DNA of 64,000 bases from Symbiodinium kawagutii (Eukaryota > Sar > Dinophyceae > Suessiales > Symbiodiniaceae): positions 8,566-72,565 of the forward strand of contig VSDK01008873.1 of the NCBI GenBank assembly GCA_009767595.1, given 5' to 3'. Made by a program: the position numbers and the translations under genes. This document shows, piece after piece, positions 13,701-28,700 of the stretch. Within the stretch, counting starts at the first letter, position 1. The number at the start of each line of letters is the position of its first letter. The notes below the pieces were generated by a model that searched no databases, had not been told where the DNA came from, and saw nothing but the letters and a program-made list of their open reading frames with translations.

Positions 13701-16700
13701 AATCGAATGATGGTTTACGATTCCTGTGCATGATGCCAAAAACTGTGGTTGGGAACCTATGATTGGGTGCCACTAGGGGGTTGCTGTTGCATGGTTAGCT
13801 GATCTCTATTGGGGGCACGATTTGGCTCATCTTGGTGTCAAGAGTCTTGGTGTCCTGAGGCAGAATGATCATGGCAAAGGTGCCAAGAATCAATCAATTA
13901 TCATAAAATTAGGCCATCTCGATCACCAACCATTAGGAGATCAATGATAGATGAATATCGATACTTTCGATGATGCAGTATTGATCAGTATTGATGGTAA
14001 ATGATTTCTATCTGATTTGTGGGCTGATCCACCCTCACAGCCTAACAAGCGGCTGACTCTTTGATTCACCTACAGTGCAGCTGGATTCCAGGGTAGCTTG
14101 TGGGCAAACAGTCACGATCAACAGAACTAGACTGTTCCACTCGACGTTCTCAGATGTTTGAATGGGAAAATTATCATTTTCGTTTTCTAAGCGTGATGAA
14201 AACGGCACTGGAGAATCACCAGTTTTTGTAGCAGGTTCATCATAGTAAATCTCCGATCTTCTAGCCAGCTGTACGAACCATCAAGAACCACATCGGTGCT
14301 CACTACCAAGTGAATCTACTGGAGCCCTATCCCTGAGACCCTTCGGTGATGTGTCACCCCTCCGCAGGACCAAGGAGGCTCCCGAAGAGTCAATAGGTCC
14401 CAAGAATCACCAAATTGTGGGCACCCATTAACATTCGCGCCAAAGTGTGGAGGAATCATTTGACAGTAGTGAATCGCATTATTGAGTTATGAGCGAATCC
14501 CATTAATTTGAGTGAATCACTTACTTTTAAACTACGTATGAAGTTTTGAGCGAGTCACATTTAGTGTTAACTTATGTGTTGAGACGGGAGCTGAAATCTT
14601 GATGCGGGATGCAAACCTTGGCCTGGTTTCCTAGCTCTGGTTTACGTCTTGCGACCCAGGGATTGAGCTTCATTGTGGACTGACATTCCCATTAAATTGC
14701 TCTTGCAGAACCATGGATGGTGTTTATCAACGAAGCTAATCAAACCATATAAGCCTTGCTGAGCCTCGTCAACAACAAAAAACTTTTGAATCAAGAAAAA
14801 CAACCAGTCTCATTCATTGCCACCCTGATGCCGTGTTAAGCCTCGTGAAGCCTCGGTTTCTGCACGAAGAAATGCCTAGGCAGTGCAGGGCATGTCAGGG
14901 GAGAGTCTTCGACTCTGTGGCGCCAAACTCAGAAGATCGCCATGGTAGCACTGAGACCTGGTGTCCCAGTGCGTTGTGATGCTTCATGTGGTTGAGGGTC
15001 AGAATTAAACATCCAAAAAAGGGGTAGATGAATTTCCGAACAAAGACTAGATTGGTCATGTATGAGATGCCGCCTCTTGGTACACATGTTGATTCTCAGC
15101 CATATATGTCGGTTGGTTGGTGGTTGCTAATTATGGTTGCTGATAATTCATGGCTACGAGGGCTACCGGTGATTGATTTTGCACAGCAACGATTCACGAT
15201 GATTTGTCCTGGGTGATGTTAACCCCCTGGTCCTCCCTTGAGAATTCGTTTTGCATCACTGGTTACGGTGCGAGACGACGTGAAGCTGAGTTCCCGTGGA
15301 CAGATACGCCCTTATTCGACTCGTGTCACGCATGTGACAGGGCAAATCGTTTATGTTCATGCCTGAGGTTCGTGTTTGCTGAGGGAAACGATCAGCAGCA
15401 ACTCTTGTTCAATTCTTGTGTTCGGTGGTTGAGCACCAGCGGCCAACAAACAGCAACAAACCATGGCAAATGCTAACAAGTCTCCTAAACACGTTATTCT
15501 TGGAGAAATAAGTGGGACACTTGAATTTCTGAATGGAATAGGTTGACCTGTCAGGGATGGTTCAAACAGGACGCTTTGATATATTAGCCTGAACCCTAAA
15601 AATGTACATCATTTATAGGAAAGTGGTGGGTTTGTCATTTCCAGGTTAGTTTACCAGAGTGTATTGCAACCATCATGAAACGCCTGGGACGCCAATCCTC
15701 TCTCTAATTTGAATCAACCAGCGCCATTTGCCCTCTCACCAAGTCTGTGTGGTTCAATTTCCCCAACCCTCTGGCAAACTAACCTGGCAATGAAAAATCC
15801 ACAGTTTATTGATGATCTCCCGGGTTTCCATGATGAAATCCAGTGATTTTCCATTGCAAAGTGATCGATGACCGGAGTGTAACCAGCACCACGCAGCTCC
15901 CGGGATCCTCGCTTCGCGTCGCGGACCGAGGCGCGCGCATTCGGCACTACCTCTTGGAAAAGGTGCGGGTCTGCGAGCAGCAGGTGCCCGCGGGGGGTGA
16001 GGTAGGGCAGTGGCAAGGGGTCAGTGACATCACTACCGAAGGTGTTTGGAACAGGCAAAATGGGAGGCCATGGGTGTGAAAACGCTGAGTCGCGAGCTTG
16101 GAATCTCAACTTCTCAAGGAACTTTGGGTTTACATGGCTAAGATGTAGCCCGGAGCAATGAAGGTCATGGGGGAGCAATGTGCCTGGTGAATCATGACCC
16201 CATGTGGGTCCCTGTGGGCCCCGTGGCCCTCTCTTCCTTACCAGTGCCTTTTCAGCGCTTGTGCCAATGGCACTTGAACAGGAAGAGGTCCAATCTGGAC
16301 AGACAACCAACAATTAGATGCTCGCCGTCATCAACCACATAATTCGTGATGATTCTATTGTCATCAGCCATGATTAGCCGTTTTGACTGTCGCTGGTTAA
16401 CCATCATTAGCCATCATCCCGCCTCTGGCAATCTGGCATAGCAATTGGACAATTCACCACTTTCAGACATTCTCTTGCCGGCGGTGATTCACCATTATAT
16501 ATCTTCCTAACGCCAAGCTGACTACCACGCTGCAGGAAGGTGAGAGAAACTATCACATCTTCTACGAAGCATGCGGACCACTCAGAGAAGGGATGCAGCA
16601 TGGGAGCTCGGGCCTGGGCTACCTAAAATGATTTCCCTCAATTTTTCCATTGGACAATTTCTTGGAATTTCACAAATTTAGCAACTTGAAGCTCAGCAGN

Positions 16701-19700
16701 NNNNNNNNNNNNNNNNNNNNNNNNNNNNNNNNNNNNNNNNNNNNNCAGGAAGTTGTGAAGTTTGAAACGGCGCCAAGTCCCAGTTGGCACGGTCTCGGCA
16801 GTGCTAAAAGGGAAACTATTCACCCGGCCAACAAATCATCAGTCAAGTGGAGAATCAGAAAATACCAGCTGATCAGAGGATCGCGCCAAATAGACAGGCA
16901 ATTATGGGGAAAGTATTGATTCATAGTGGCTACTGCTGATGGTCAACTCTTGGGTATACTGGTCAAAGGTGGGCAAGAACGATCAATAAAAATTGGGACA
17001 AAAGTACTACGCGTGCTGACAAAACTACCGCCAAGCATTGGATAAAGTGAACATGGTTCTCGAACAACCCTCCACAATGTGCGGCTGAACCAAGTGGAGA
17101 AAGACAACTTCACCTAAATCGGAAGAACAAAATCTTGGTGACCAAAGGGTAGCTGGAGCGCGACAGTTTGCGCTCCAGTGAACAGATCCCGGCGAACAAA
17201 AAGTGAGCATCCCTCAAGAATGTCATCCAGATGAACATGCCATGAATATCCCTTCAAAATGAGAATCTTCAACTACCGAACACCAAACGTTGAGTTGTGC
17301 AGGGTTTTTTCCTTCTAAGAAGCTTTTCCCTGTCAGAGTGAGCCTTGCTTGACGTTGAGCCTGGATGTTTGTTGCTCACCCTCCGAATCTTCACCACGGG
17401 CGCCTGGATGTTTGTTGCTCACGACACCTTTTGTTCCCTGTCGGTATCGAGCAGCGCTCGCGAGGTGCTGCGGCTGCGAAGCTCGGTAAGGCAGGGCCCG
17501 ACAGGGAACAAAAGAGTGAAATATGAATAGTAGATCGATCGTTTCGTTGAATATATTTGTATAGATATGTAATATCAGACACACACACACAGACACACAC
17601 AGACACACAGAGACACACACACACACATATATATATATAATCCCATATCTATTTATACTATTTTTTTTTTCAAATTTTTATTTCTATATTAACATATCTA
17701 ACATTTATATCATTTATCATTGATCTAATTACCAGATTTAGAATCCATATTATTTGATTCATATTCTGATATGTGTTGTCAGAAATATAAATAACCCCTA
17801 GATGTATATTCGTCGTAAAGATAATCCCTCTTCTTATTTGATTATGATTATATTTATGACTAATGATCTCAGTTATTGACTGATGGCGATTAAGTTAATC
17901 ATAAATGGCTGTGATTGCCATTAGTCAATAACTGATGAACTGATCAAGAACAGACCCTATTAGTAAGATCACTTCATCACAATGGTCAGTACCAAGTGGA
18001 TAATTGTGCTCGGTCCAGCATCTATTGTTAATCCGAGCAAAACTAGAGTATCCTCTTCTCAGCAACAGCCTGCAAAGACTGCTGGATACTGCCGGCATTT
18101 CCAGCAAAGCCACTGGAAGCCCAGCAGAAAAAATAGCGTTTGGTTGGTGGTTCATGATTGTCAACGATGGTTCATAATCCATGATGGTAGCAATTTGGAA
18201 TTGCTTTGCAATCTTGGCTAGTAAGTAGCACAAGTGTGGTTGCACCACTTGCAAGTGGGATATATGATATTACCATGGTTGCCAATGACTTGTTAAGTGG
18301 GATGCTCATCCAAGTAGGGGAGGGGAGACAACCAACGATGACAGGGAGACATGGAAGGATGGACGAGTGGATTCGTTTGGGGATGCGTGGAAGCTCCAAT
18401 GTCCAGCTGGACATGGGCATTTTGAAGTGGTGCACTTGTTGCACTTGGTCCATAGGTTGTCAGGGATGCTTCAAACGGTACGCTTTGATAGATTAGCCTG
18501 GAAGCCAAAAATGGACATCATTTTAAGGAAAGTGACAGTTTTTTCACTTCCAGGTTAGTTTTCCAGAGTGTATTGCGACCATCATGGCACACCCCTGGAG
18601 TCAATTGTCCATTTGCCCTTTCACCAAATCTGTGTGGGTTCAATTTCCCCTACCCTCTGGTAAACGAATCTGGCAAGGGAAAATCGAGCACTGATTGCTG
18701 GGTTTCCTAGGGTTTCACCCCAAAAATGGTGATTTTCCAGTGCCGGGTTAGGAAGTGCCAGGTTAGAAGACCTTGTTTGATGTACACTCCATGGGTTCAG
18801 TCGACATGCGGAAATGCTGCTGCGACCATTTCTCCATCTAAAGGGCCCAAGGGTGGGCCGTTCGCGCCTAACAGTCACAACCTGTAGCTGACGATCAGCA
18901 CTACGCTACATAGGCAAACTCTGGTACTTGCAAAAATGGCTTGGAATGGTTGGCCTCACATTACTACGGGGCGTGCCCCGGACAAGTTTTTGTTTCACGG
19001 TGAACCAATAGCTATTCCAGGAAAGTTCGAAGAAATCTGCTTGGCAACCCCTGCGACGCATGAGTCTGCATGCTTGGTCAGGGGGGAGTATGAATCATTG
19101 TATAGATGATGGTTTCCAACCACTATGAGCTACGACAGCAGCAATTATCACAGCCATTATTTACTGCGGTGCCGACCAGGATGAACCACTTATAAACCAT
19201 CAATAGCTATCAATATCCACCATCAAAGTGACCACCATGATCACTCATCAATCACGCTTCTGAGGTAGCCACTATTCCCCATGTTATTCAAGCATTAGCA
19301 ATCCTCATCCATGACTACAGCATCATTTAGACATCTACTTGACGATGGAATGATCGTGAAATGCCCATCAGATCGCTGCCCCGATCAGATCAGCCCCGCA
19401 CTGAGCCGCGCAGGAGTATTCCTACCCACAGGTGCTGCCCAAAGACAAGGCGGAGCAATGGCGCATCATGCAAGCTGTCAGGAATGGTCTAAGTGTGATT
19501 AATTAATAGTGATCAAGCCAAATAAGGATCAATTAATAGTCACTGGAGATTCAGGTGGGTTTTTGATGGCTACTGATGGCTAAATCGCTGTCAGTAGCGA
19601 AGATTGTTTTTTTCCCGAAAGCGTAGCCAAGGGTTCTCCTTCCACTCTGGGTGTATGGGGTGGAGGTGTGTTCGCTTGACTGCTTGACCGCTTGACCTTG

Positions 19701-22700
19701 GGACTGTGGCAGCAGTGTGTGCTTAGATGCGAATCTTTTTGCCGGCGTCAACAACGACAATGATCTATAAAGTGTTGTCACCGAAGCAAAATATTTGCAA
19801 AGACAAAATCTCCAAGTTTTTGTCTTTGCTTCTGTCAAGTGTGCTCACGGATCTGGGTGCGGAGTGCTCGTTTGGAGCATTTGATGTTGAAGGGGGTGTC
19901 CTGCTGTTGAGGGGGTGGGGTGTGATGGGGTGTGGCGGGCATGTCAACGTTCAGTACCAGCGCTTTCGCAGTTGATGCTACGCTGACCATCTGTGCTCCC
20001 GACGGGATATACCAAGCCGTCGTGGCTCAGGAACTCTTCCCAGCTTTGACCGTTGAAGTATTGGAATGGGTGTTAGATGGAGGTATGTTCGGTGTTGTCT
20101 GTTGTGGCCCCGGAGGTGGCTAGACTGGTGTGATGAACTGATGGAAGAATTCACACCTGTGATTTTGAAGTGGGGGTCTCGAGCATCCATAGAAAAGGTG
20201 AAAGATTTGCAGCACAGTGCAGCAGCTTCTTCAAGCGGCTCGAAAACGTCGCCAGGGGTCGCTACCAGCGTCATTGCCTGTTGGACATTGTTTTTCTAGG
20301 CAAGCCTTTCGGAAATCACCATGCGGTGTGGAAAGTGCGGTGGGTTTCGAGGGTTTCGCACTTTCATATTGCGTTTCCTGCGAGAAGCACGGCACTTTGG
20401 AGCAGTCCGTGGTTTGGAGGTACATGGACGTGTCATGTTGCTCGTTTCGACGGCCGCCGTGGGAGTCGTGCATAGAGATGTTTTTTTGGATGGGTCGCTT
20501 GTTTGCGCGCTGTCACTAGGTCACTAGGGGGAAGGATCTGAGAGAAATGTTGGTGCCCATGCTGATGTGCTCATGCCAATTTGTTTTACTTCACAAAGTG
20601 TGCCGACAATGCTTTCCACAATGATACTGTTGCGCGAAGCGAGGTCCGCAATGGTAGTGCTGCGCGAAGTCAGGTTGCAGACGTGTCAAATCTCAATTTG
20701 GTGTGACAGGCATGGTACTTTGAGCGCGTTTGGTGGTTGCAGGAAAGCTTCACAAGAGTTTCCCACAAGAGTGCCCCACAAGAGTGTCTTACAACAGTCT
20801 CACCTCAAGTGTGTTCCTGCCAAGAGTGTTTTACACGTGTTGCCCCACCTATGTCTCTTTAAAAAAAGTGTCTTGCAAGAGTGTCATACCATGAGGGTCG
20901 TACCAAAATTGTTCTACCAGAGAGTGACGCACCAAGACTGTGTTCGCAAAGTCCCCCAACGATTCGTTACTGCATATTGCTTTGGGTAAGGTATGGACCA
21001 GGACCCCAGGCCCACATGCAATCCATACCCCCTAATCCATACCTTACGCTGCTAGATGACCCATACCCCCTGATCCACATCCACTTCTACCGAATGGATT
21101 TTGTAGCTTGGGTCCTTGTGCCATGAAATCAGTCCATTGGCTCCTTGAATCCCTCTGTCCATTTGAACATCATCATCACATTTGCACACTGGCAGATCCG
21201 CATCGACGTTTGTCACAAATGCTTGGTGATTTGCCATGACCGTTCTTCGAATATTAACATGGATCTCACTTTGGCATCAAAGAAAGCCTGAAGGCACCCT
21301 CGGTCGCATTTCATTGTCCACACTTAGGATTAGTTTTCCGGTTGGGCATATGATTTTTTCAGCGTGGACCACGGCACATATCCAACGCTTGCTGTTTGAA
21401 CGCTTCGCCAAGAAAGAGTCTACCACCTTTTTCTTCATGCCACGTTGCATGTTGGCTGGCATTCTTAGTATCCAACAGCCAAGCAGATCCAAGCAGGTTG
21501 GCCAACTACTTCTGCGGTTTCAATTCCCTTATCATTTTCACTAGTTGAAGAATCATTCAATTCTCAATTCACTTCTCCTAATCAATTCATCATTCTCCCT
21601 GTGATGTCCCCAGGGAGCCGCAGCCAGGTGGTGGAAGAAATGGTGGTGAACCTGGAAGGCGGACGTCCACAACAGAACAGATGGCTATAGCCCTAGTATG
21701 ATCTATATCAACCATGGTATCCATACTGGTATGAGCCATATCTATCAATCACTATGCCACGTTATCACAGTGATTATTCGATGTTCAATATTGCTCACCG
21801 ACTGGATAGCCTCAGAGGACATTGCTCATTTTATTCCATTGTTCAATTTTCATTGGTATTCAATTATCATGACCATATTATCTATATGCATTCTCAATTA
21901 TCCATAGTCATGATTCACCATGGGCCATAACTATTATTTTGCCATTTAACCAATGGATTAATATATGTTCATTGGACAGATTGTGAAAATATGTGTATAC
22001 ACAGATTTCGATGGTGATGGAGAGAGAGAGAGAGAGAGACAGACAATGACATATTCATTTATATCTAGATATATGCATATACGAACAGATGTAGGCTCGT
22101 ATTTGTTGGAAGAATGGTATGGGGAAAAAAATCTAGGTCGAGTATTCTTGGAGAAGATAGAATAGTAAATTGGATCATCCACAATACAGAAATAGTTTAA
22201 ATATTGAACATGAGGGATGATGAGGGATTTCCAGGTGCTTATGCATGGAAGAGATGAGATGAGATGTTTATGAATTATGTGTATCAGTGATGTATTTTAT
22301 GTATATATATATATATATTTTCTTTTTTTTTTGCAAAGGTCAGATAGATTCACGGGGCTCCCACACGCCCACACACTCATATACGTACACATGTTTATGT
22401 GACTACCATGCGACTACATGTGCGTATGTAGGTGGACATGTTGGAAAAAAACCCAACCGATGTGCATCCTTAAGCAATGACTCAGCACATTCCTTTTATG
22501 GAGTTCTCCAATTCTTCATTGATCCATTCGCCTGCCCACTTAAACATGTCTACGCAAACCAATTCCCCACCCCAGGCTGCGCCCATTGGCCCTAAAAACC
22601 ATTCAACTGAATTATCCTCTACCCTTTGGCAGCCCCTTATGTGCATAGATTGCATGGCAGATTCCCCACAGATTCACACCATGCCTTGCAAAAGGCGGGT

Positions 22701-25700
22701 TGGAGTTTGCAGGGAGGCCCTTCCCTCTATCGTTCTTGGACCCACTATTCAAACATGATCAAAACATGAGTATCGAATGAGTATTTGATAGTCCTATCCA
22801 ACAAATTTATTCAACATTGAAATTCAAATCAAGTCAATTCTTAATTTTGCTATTCAAATTTCGAATCATGGCAAATCAAATCAATCATCTCCGCCATGCC
22901 TTTCAAATTTCATGGTGGAGTCCTTATTGGAATCCAGCATGAAGGGGTAGCCACGGTAGTATGATGGGTGAACCTACAGTAACCATGGTGAATTAATAAG
23001 AACAAGCAATTCCCCTTGGGAAGGCGTTTCAGTTGCATGGTGCGTTCATCATCGAACTTGGGGAAGCTTGATCAGTGGTTGCCATGGGTCACCGGGGTCG
23101 CCATGTGCCATGCGCCATGTCACAGGCTTCTCGGAGCTGAGCAACTATGGTTTCTTGACCCGATCGACGTGCAAAACCTTGAAGGACATGCTGTGGCATG
23201 CGGCATGCCATGCTGTGCCATGCTGTGCCCCGCAGATCTCCCGGAAAGATCAAGCCATAGATCTCCCGCCTGAGCCGAACGGAACAGTTGTGTTTTCTCT
23301 GTTGTGTGGGTCTTCATTGAAAGGCCTCTTGTGAGTCTTTGGCAAGAATCAGTGATCACAACGGAATGCAAGCGAGGTGCATTCACAAGCAGTAGTCATG
23401 ATAAAAGATGCATATTGTGCTTAAGTTGGACTATATAGCTAGGGGCATCCAAATTTCTTGGCGTCCAGCTTGGGATAGGAGACCTAGTTGTTTTCAACCT
23501 TCCATTCAGATGATCAGCCAATTTGACAAAGGCAGACTTTCTTTGGAGGTTGAAGGATGTTGAGGGCCTAAACAGTCTTGGCTTTGGCAAGAAGCGAAAA
23601 CCTGTTTGCAAGAAGCGCTTCCGGTAACCAGCTGGCTCAGATTTGGTGGTGTCACTAGCGGCAGAACGGAACGTACACCCCAAAAGAATTGAACAAGCAA
23701 TAGGGATACCATGGGATATCATCCGGTCTTCGGGTTGATCAATGGCCCCCACAGCATTCGCAGCACCAATCTCTCGCCATATCACCAACCACTTTGGATT
23801 CTAGGGGGCTCAATGTTCACCCAAATTTACACCTTGTGACACTGTGGCTTCCCTTGGCAAATGACGTTCCTGCCATATCTCATGGGGGGGTGTTCATCCA
23901 CGGTCGGAGATCGATCCGGTCACCAGCGTCCGCGCGTGGTTCCTGGCAACTGCAGTTGCATTCGATTCCCAGCAGTTCAACCAGTTGGTAGTGAGCAGTT
24001 TCGAGATGTTCCAAGCATGAAATCAGCGGAGCTGTGGGGTCACTGAACCAGTGAAGCCATCGTGTGGCCGTGGGCAAAGTCGAAGGCCCCCACCTTGAAA
24101 AGGCCTTCTCAATCCACTGATTGTTGGCCTTGGACGTTGCAGCACGTCTTGACATGGACGGCTGGTCGTGGAAGCTTGGTGTTGTTTGTAGGTGCTGATT
24201 TCCAAAGGGTCCTGGGTAGCTTGTTTGCACACTCGTTCCCTTGGCAAGTGCTCAGTGGGCCACAGTGGTGCTTAATGATGCTAATAGTAATGAGTTCGCC
24301 CGGATCACGGCAGGACGTGGACGACGTGGAGATGTTTGAGCGTCGCATCAACGCCATGCAGACCATTGGCATCAAGAACCAAGATCTGGCACAGGCTCGA
24401 GCTACTGCTTGAGGTCGGTGGGTTGATGTTTGAGTTCCGAAAACATGGATGGAGTTTATCGGAAAATCACAGTGTCCAATAAGTAAGGAATCTACAAATC
24501 GTGGATTATCCACCGTATTGGTTGAGCAGAGATCGCTAATTATACACTGTTGGACCCACATTAAAAAACAGAACCACCAAACATTGGGATAGTTCACCAG
24601 CCATGTATGGGAAACTGGGGGGTGGTTTATAATACGGATCTTCCACTACCATCTTGATGTAAGGCACTAGTCTTTATTTGCCATGTTGGAGTGGTGGCTT
24701 GCTGCCGTAGGAAGCCCCGGCAAAAAAAGAGATGTTACATATGTAATGTTGTCCATGATTCACCATATCAACAAGGGTCAACAACAACTCTTAATGGTCA
24801 AAAGTGGTAGGCAATCGGGAATTAGGGGAAAACATGCTGACATGGGGTATGGGTCATATTGGTCGATCATGATCATGGTCAGGAACGGCGATTTGTCAGT
24901 TGGGTGTACCCACAGATTTTGTTGGGTAACCATCATGTATGGAAAGCCCAAATATCCATAGGCCAGATGTGATTTCAGTCCAACACTGTACCAATTGCAG
25001 CCAGTCCCGGTAGAGAATTGGCTTGTGCATCTTCTATTTCTCACATGGCCCAGGGCTGTGCTCTGCAAATGCACTGGCAAATCACTCATTGCATATTTTA
25101 GCTGGTGATCTCGCGCTTTGTTTCTTTTGATATCTTCAGCTGGCTCTAGTTAGTGCTTTGGAAGAATGTAAGATCCATACGATTGAGCCACCATGGGTTT
25201 TTCTACAATCATGAATGGCTGGTGATTTACTATCACATAGGGAATTTACACGAATTTATGGACCTATGGCCCCCCCCATTACCATTGCTTGCGAGATTCT
25301 TAACTGGCCGAAAGGTGCTTTGGGACAGCGACGGCCGAAAATGACATCCGAGGATTTGGTTCTACAACAAAGTCGTAGCAGTATCGCTCAAGCCTGGCAG
25401 CAGCATTGGAGAACATGTTTGGTTGGTGGTATCCATTAAGCTCCTGTTGAAGGTATCCATGAAGGTCAGGGGGTGATGGCTATACCTATGATTGATGGTT
25501 TGTGGTGTTCCTTTTTCCGTCCCTTTTTTAGGACGGAATTTGTGTTGACATGTTTGGATAGAGCGCAATCAAAAGAAATGCCAGAACGATACCTCGGATG
25601 GCACATGATTTGATGCACGTTGGTCCCGCCTAAATTGGGGAAAACCCCCTGACCTCAGGTTATATCACGTTATCTCCAATGTGAAGGGCAGCCACTGTGC

Positions 25701-28700
25701 TTCTAAAACAACTCACTGCACCAGGCAGTTTGTACCAATCAGTTGTTGTGACAGTGCCGATGGACATGGGGTGTCCCCAGAGGTGTTCCACATGATAGCG
25801 GCCGTGCTGAATCTGGGCAATGCCAAATTTGATGTGCCTTGGTCTGGTGAGAAGCCAGGATTTGAGACGTTGCAAACTATCGAAAGCTGGGTTTCTCTCG
25901 CGGCAGGCAGTGCAATTAGGTCAAAAACATCAACCGCGCGACAGAACATCACCATTTACAGCAAGCAAGTTGAGGTCATTGTTCAGAGAGCAGTTGTCCA
26001 ACTGGGCTTGGAATCACGATCAGCAGTTGCCATGGCCGCGGTTGACACCCGCAAAGGGTAGCTTCGGGTGATGTTGTTGGGTGGCCGTTTGCTCTCCGCA
26101 AATGATTGAAATGCAAAGCATAGATTAGTACAGCACATAGAGGGAGAAAGTGGCGCGGTAGACAGAGTATCGGGAGAGATGATTCTTCTGGAAAGTTCTT
26201 GCTCATTACAGATCGATGGTAGATTCATACTAATAAACCACCATCAGTTTAAACATAGATAGCTGGTGATGTACCATCAGCTATCTTGATATGCCCCATC
26301 TCCAAGTACAGTCAAATCCGAACTCCCCCAGCACGGGTGCTAAGAATCATCAAGCGTCAGCCACCAGTAATCAGCTGCCCGCTTTATTCATGCTTTGGCT
26401 GTTCCCAGCAAGCCCCTTAGGATTCTAGCATTTTTGATACTGATGATGTTTATGGTAGAAGAGCTACTTGTTGGAGTTCTACTAAGGTTACTGAGAACAG
26501 ACCAGATGTGTATATTAGAGCATATATTATATTGGAGTACAAAAATTTCCCGTCACTGTTGGTTATTATCCCCTCCCAATGCTGCTGCCACTTAGGCACC
26601 GCCCAACAACAGTGAAGGTTCAATGGTTATGAAGGTGCGGGCTGCCAATGGCTTGGCATTTTGAGACGTTGGGATGTTGCGGGTTCATGGTGGCATGGCT
26701 GGTTCATCTTGGCTGTGAATTCCACAGCTGGTGGTTGACAATTGCAGCGTTTGATGGATACTATTAGACTGTTAATATTGATTGTTGTATTTTTGGTAGA
26801 TGAATGTCAGCAATGATTTACTAGGGGTCCGTGGTGGTCTATCATGGTTTTGTAGTGGTTAGTGATGGTTCATGGTGGTTGATAGCGGTGCTAACGAGCC
26901 ACAGGCCCACAGGATGAATCAGCATAGGGGTAAAAATGGTAATGCCAACCAATGACAATTTCCTCTCCTTATGCTGCTCTTACAAAGCCATCGCCATTGA
27001 TTTGAAGGATGGATGCAGACGCAGGGCTCAAAGTAAGCCAGTTTGTGCCACACTCATGTGTCCACATTGGATTCAGGAAGGGATATCCCATGACTTGCTG
27101 TTGCCCCTGGCAATTTGACATGGCAAAGACTTTCAGCACGTGTATAGCAGGATATGATTTTGCGGGTCGCTTTTTTCCTCAGAGCTTTTGGGTTTGCCCG
27201 TGTGCGCTTTGAATCCATGGTGCCACCGGGTGCGACAGCCATGGCCATGTGCAGTGCTCTGGAGTGAGGGTGTGAGTGCCAACGGGTGCCACTCACGTGA
27301 CTGCCGCGCAGGGTGCATGCTCCGGAGCCAGAATGCGGGTGCCAGACACTGCCGTGCAGTGTGTGGAGTGCCTGGTATTTCCGATTTGACTGTGTTTGCT
27401 ATCCGGGATTAATCTCCCGTATTCAGCTTTCAATTCCTTGCCAGAATGTGCGCACGATGTGCTGTGCTGAGCATGAGTGACGACTTTCCAACTTGTGGTG
27501 TCAGATTGATCCTGAAGTAGTCAGGGCATAAGTGTCCATAAAGTCATGAATGCCATGGCTGGTGCTGGTGCAAAGAATTGAGCAGGTCTCCTCCCTACCG
27601 TCATCACGACGACCCAATACTAAATTGTTACATCAGCCAGCTAAGAATATCTAAGAATGGTCAGCACTGTGCAAGTCCTGACAGGAGTTCAATCAGCAAT
27701 ACACGGTGGTACGTCCCAGTTTTGAGGGTTACGGGTGCGACGTTGACTTATTGTGACCAATCGCTGAGCTGACATACACTCTAGCGGTCGACAAGCCAAC
27801 TAATTGAACCAGAGGCTACGACTTTATAAATCCATGTGAGCATCAGGGCAGCTACTTCAGGGCCCACCCACTGGGACGAGCAAGATGAAGCTACCAATTT
27901 ATGCAGGAAAAAGACAAGAATCTTTGGAAAGTAATCGGCGTCAATTTTCTGGAAAAAAAGAAACGATTTCAGTGCGCCGTCGCTGGCATTTTCCAAAGTC
28001 CAGTCGCCTGGGATAAACTGCTCCAGGAGACCGAGGGAAACGTGAGCATCGCCGAGAAACTCTTGGGGATCAACAGCGGCGTGCGGTGGCCGAGTGGAGT
28101 GGAGCCGGTGGGTCCACTACATCCGTTGAAGGTGCTGAGTGATGGTTGGCTAATGCTCAACAATAGGGGACAATAGTCAAGAATAGTGGGTAAACAACTA
28201 CTAGTTGGTGGTTTCATTGGCTTTTCTTAATTCTCCCTCATGTTTCGGATAGTTGGTTGATTAACGAATCCTTGTGTTGGATGACTGAACAACCACCAAC
28301 CAGCTGGTGTTAGAAGCGACAGTGACGATCCAAAAATCGAAAATTGTGGTGCCGCAACCAACAAATGAGACCTTGGAGAATCCCTGGCACACACACACAC
28401 ACAATTTACGCAGGCAATTGGCACACACACACAAGCATATATGTATATAATTTTTTTTTTCAAAAAATATTTACATTGATATTGATATTATGTTTTTATA
28501 AGCCAGGAATAAATACATAAATAGATGAATAGACAATTGAACAAAAAATCTCTCTCTCGTTGTGGTCCCCGCTCAAGACCTATACTTTCACTAAATTCAA
28601 TTGTATTTACACTGTTTTCTGCACATTTTGAATTCTAAAATTTAAGGCATTGTTATATATTCAGTGCATGAGAACTACATCGACATTTCTCTATGATAAT

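Larger units (their letters stand above)
16618..23125 (+). other. large myosin intron
   Basis: 6.5 kb with one N gap, dispersed repeat copy 2, CA/TA and GA microsatellites (about 17575-17640 and 22019-22040), an AT-rich stretch near 17640-17900, and a CAAGAGTGT array. The 19980-20520 part has higher GC and several open frames but no recognised domain. Confidence 0.55.
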
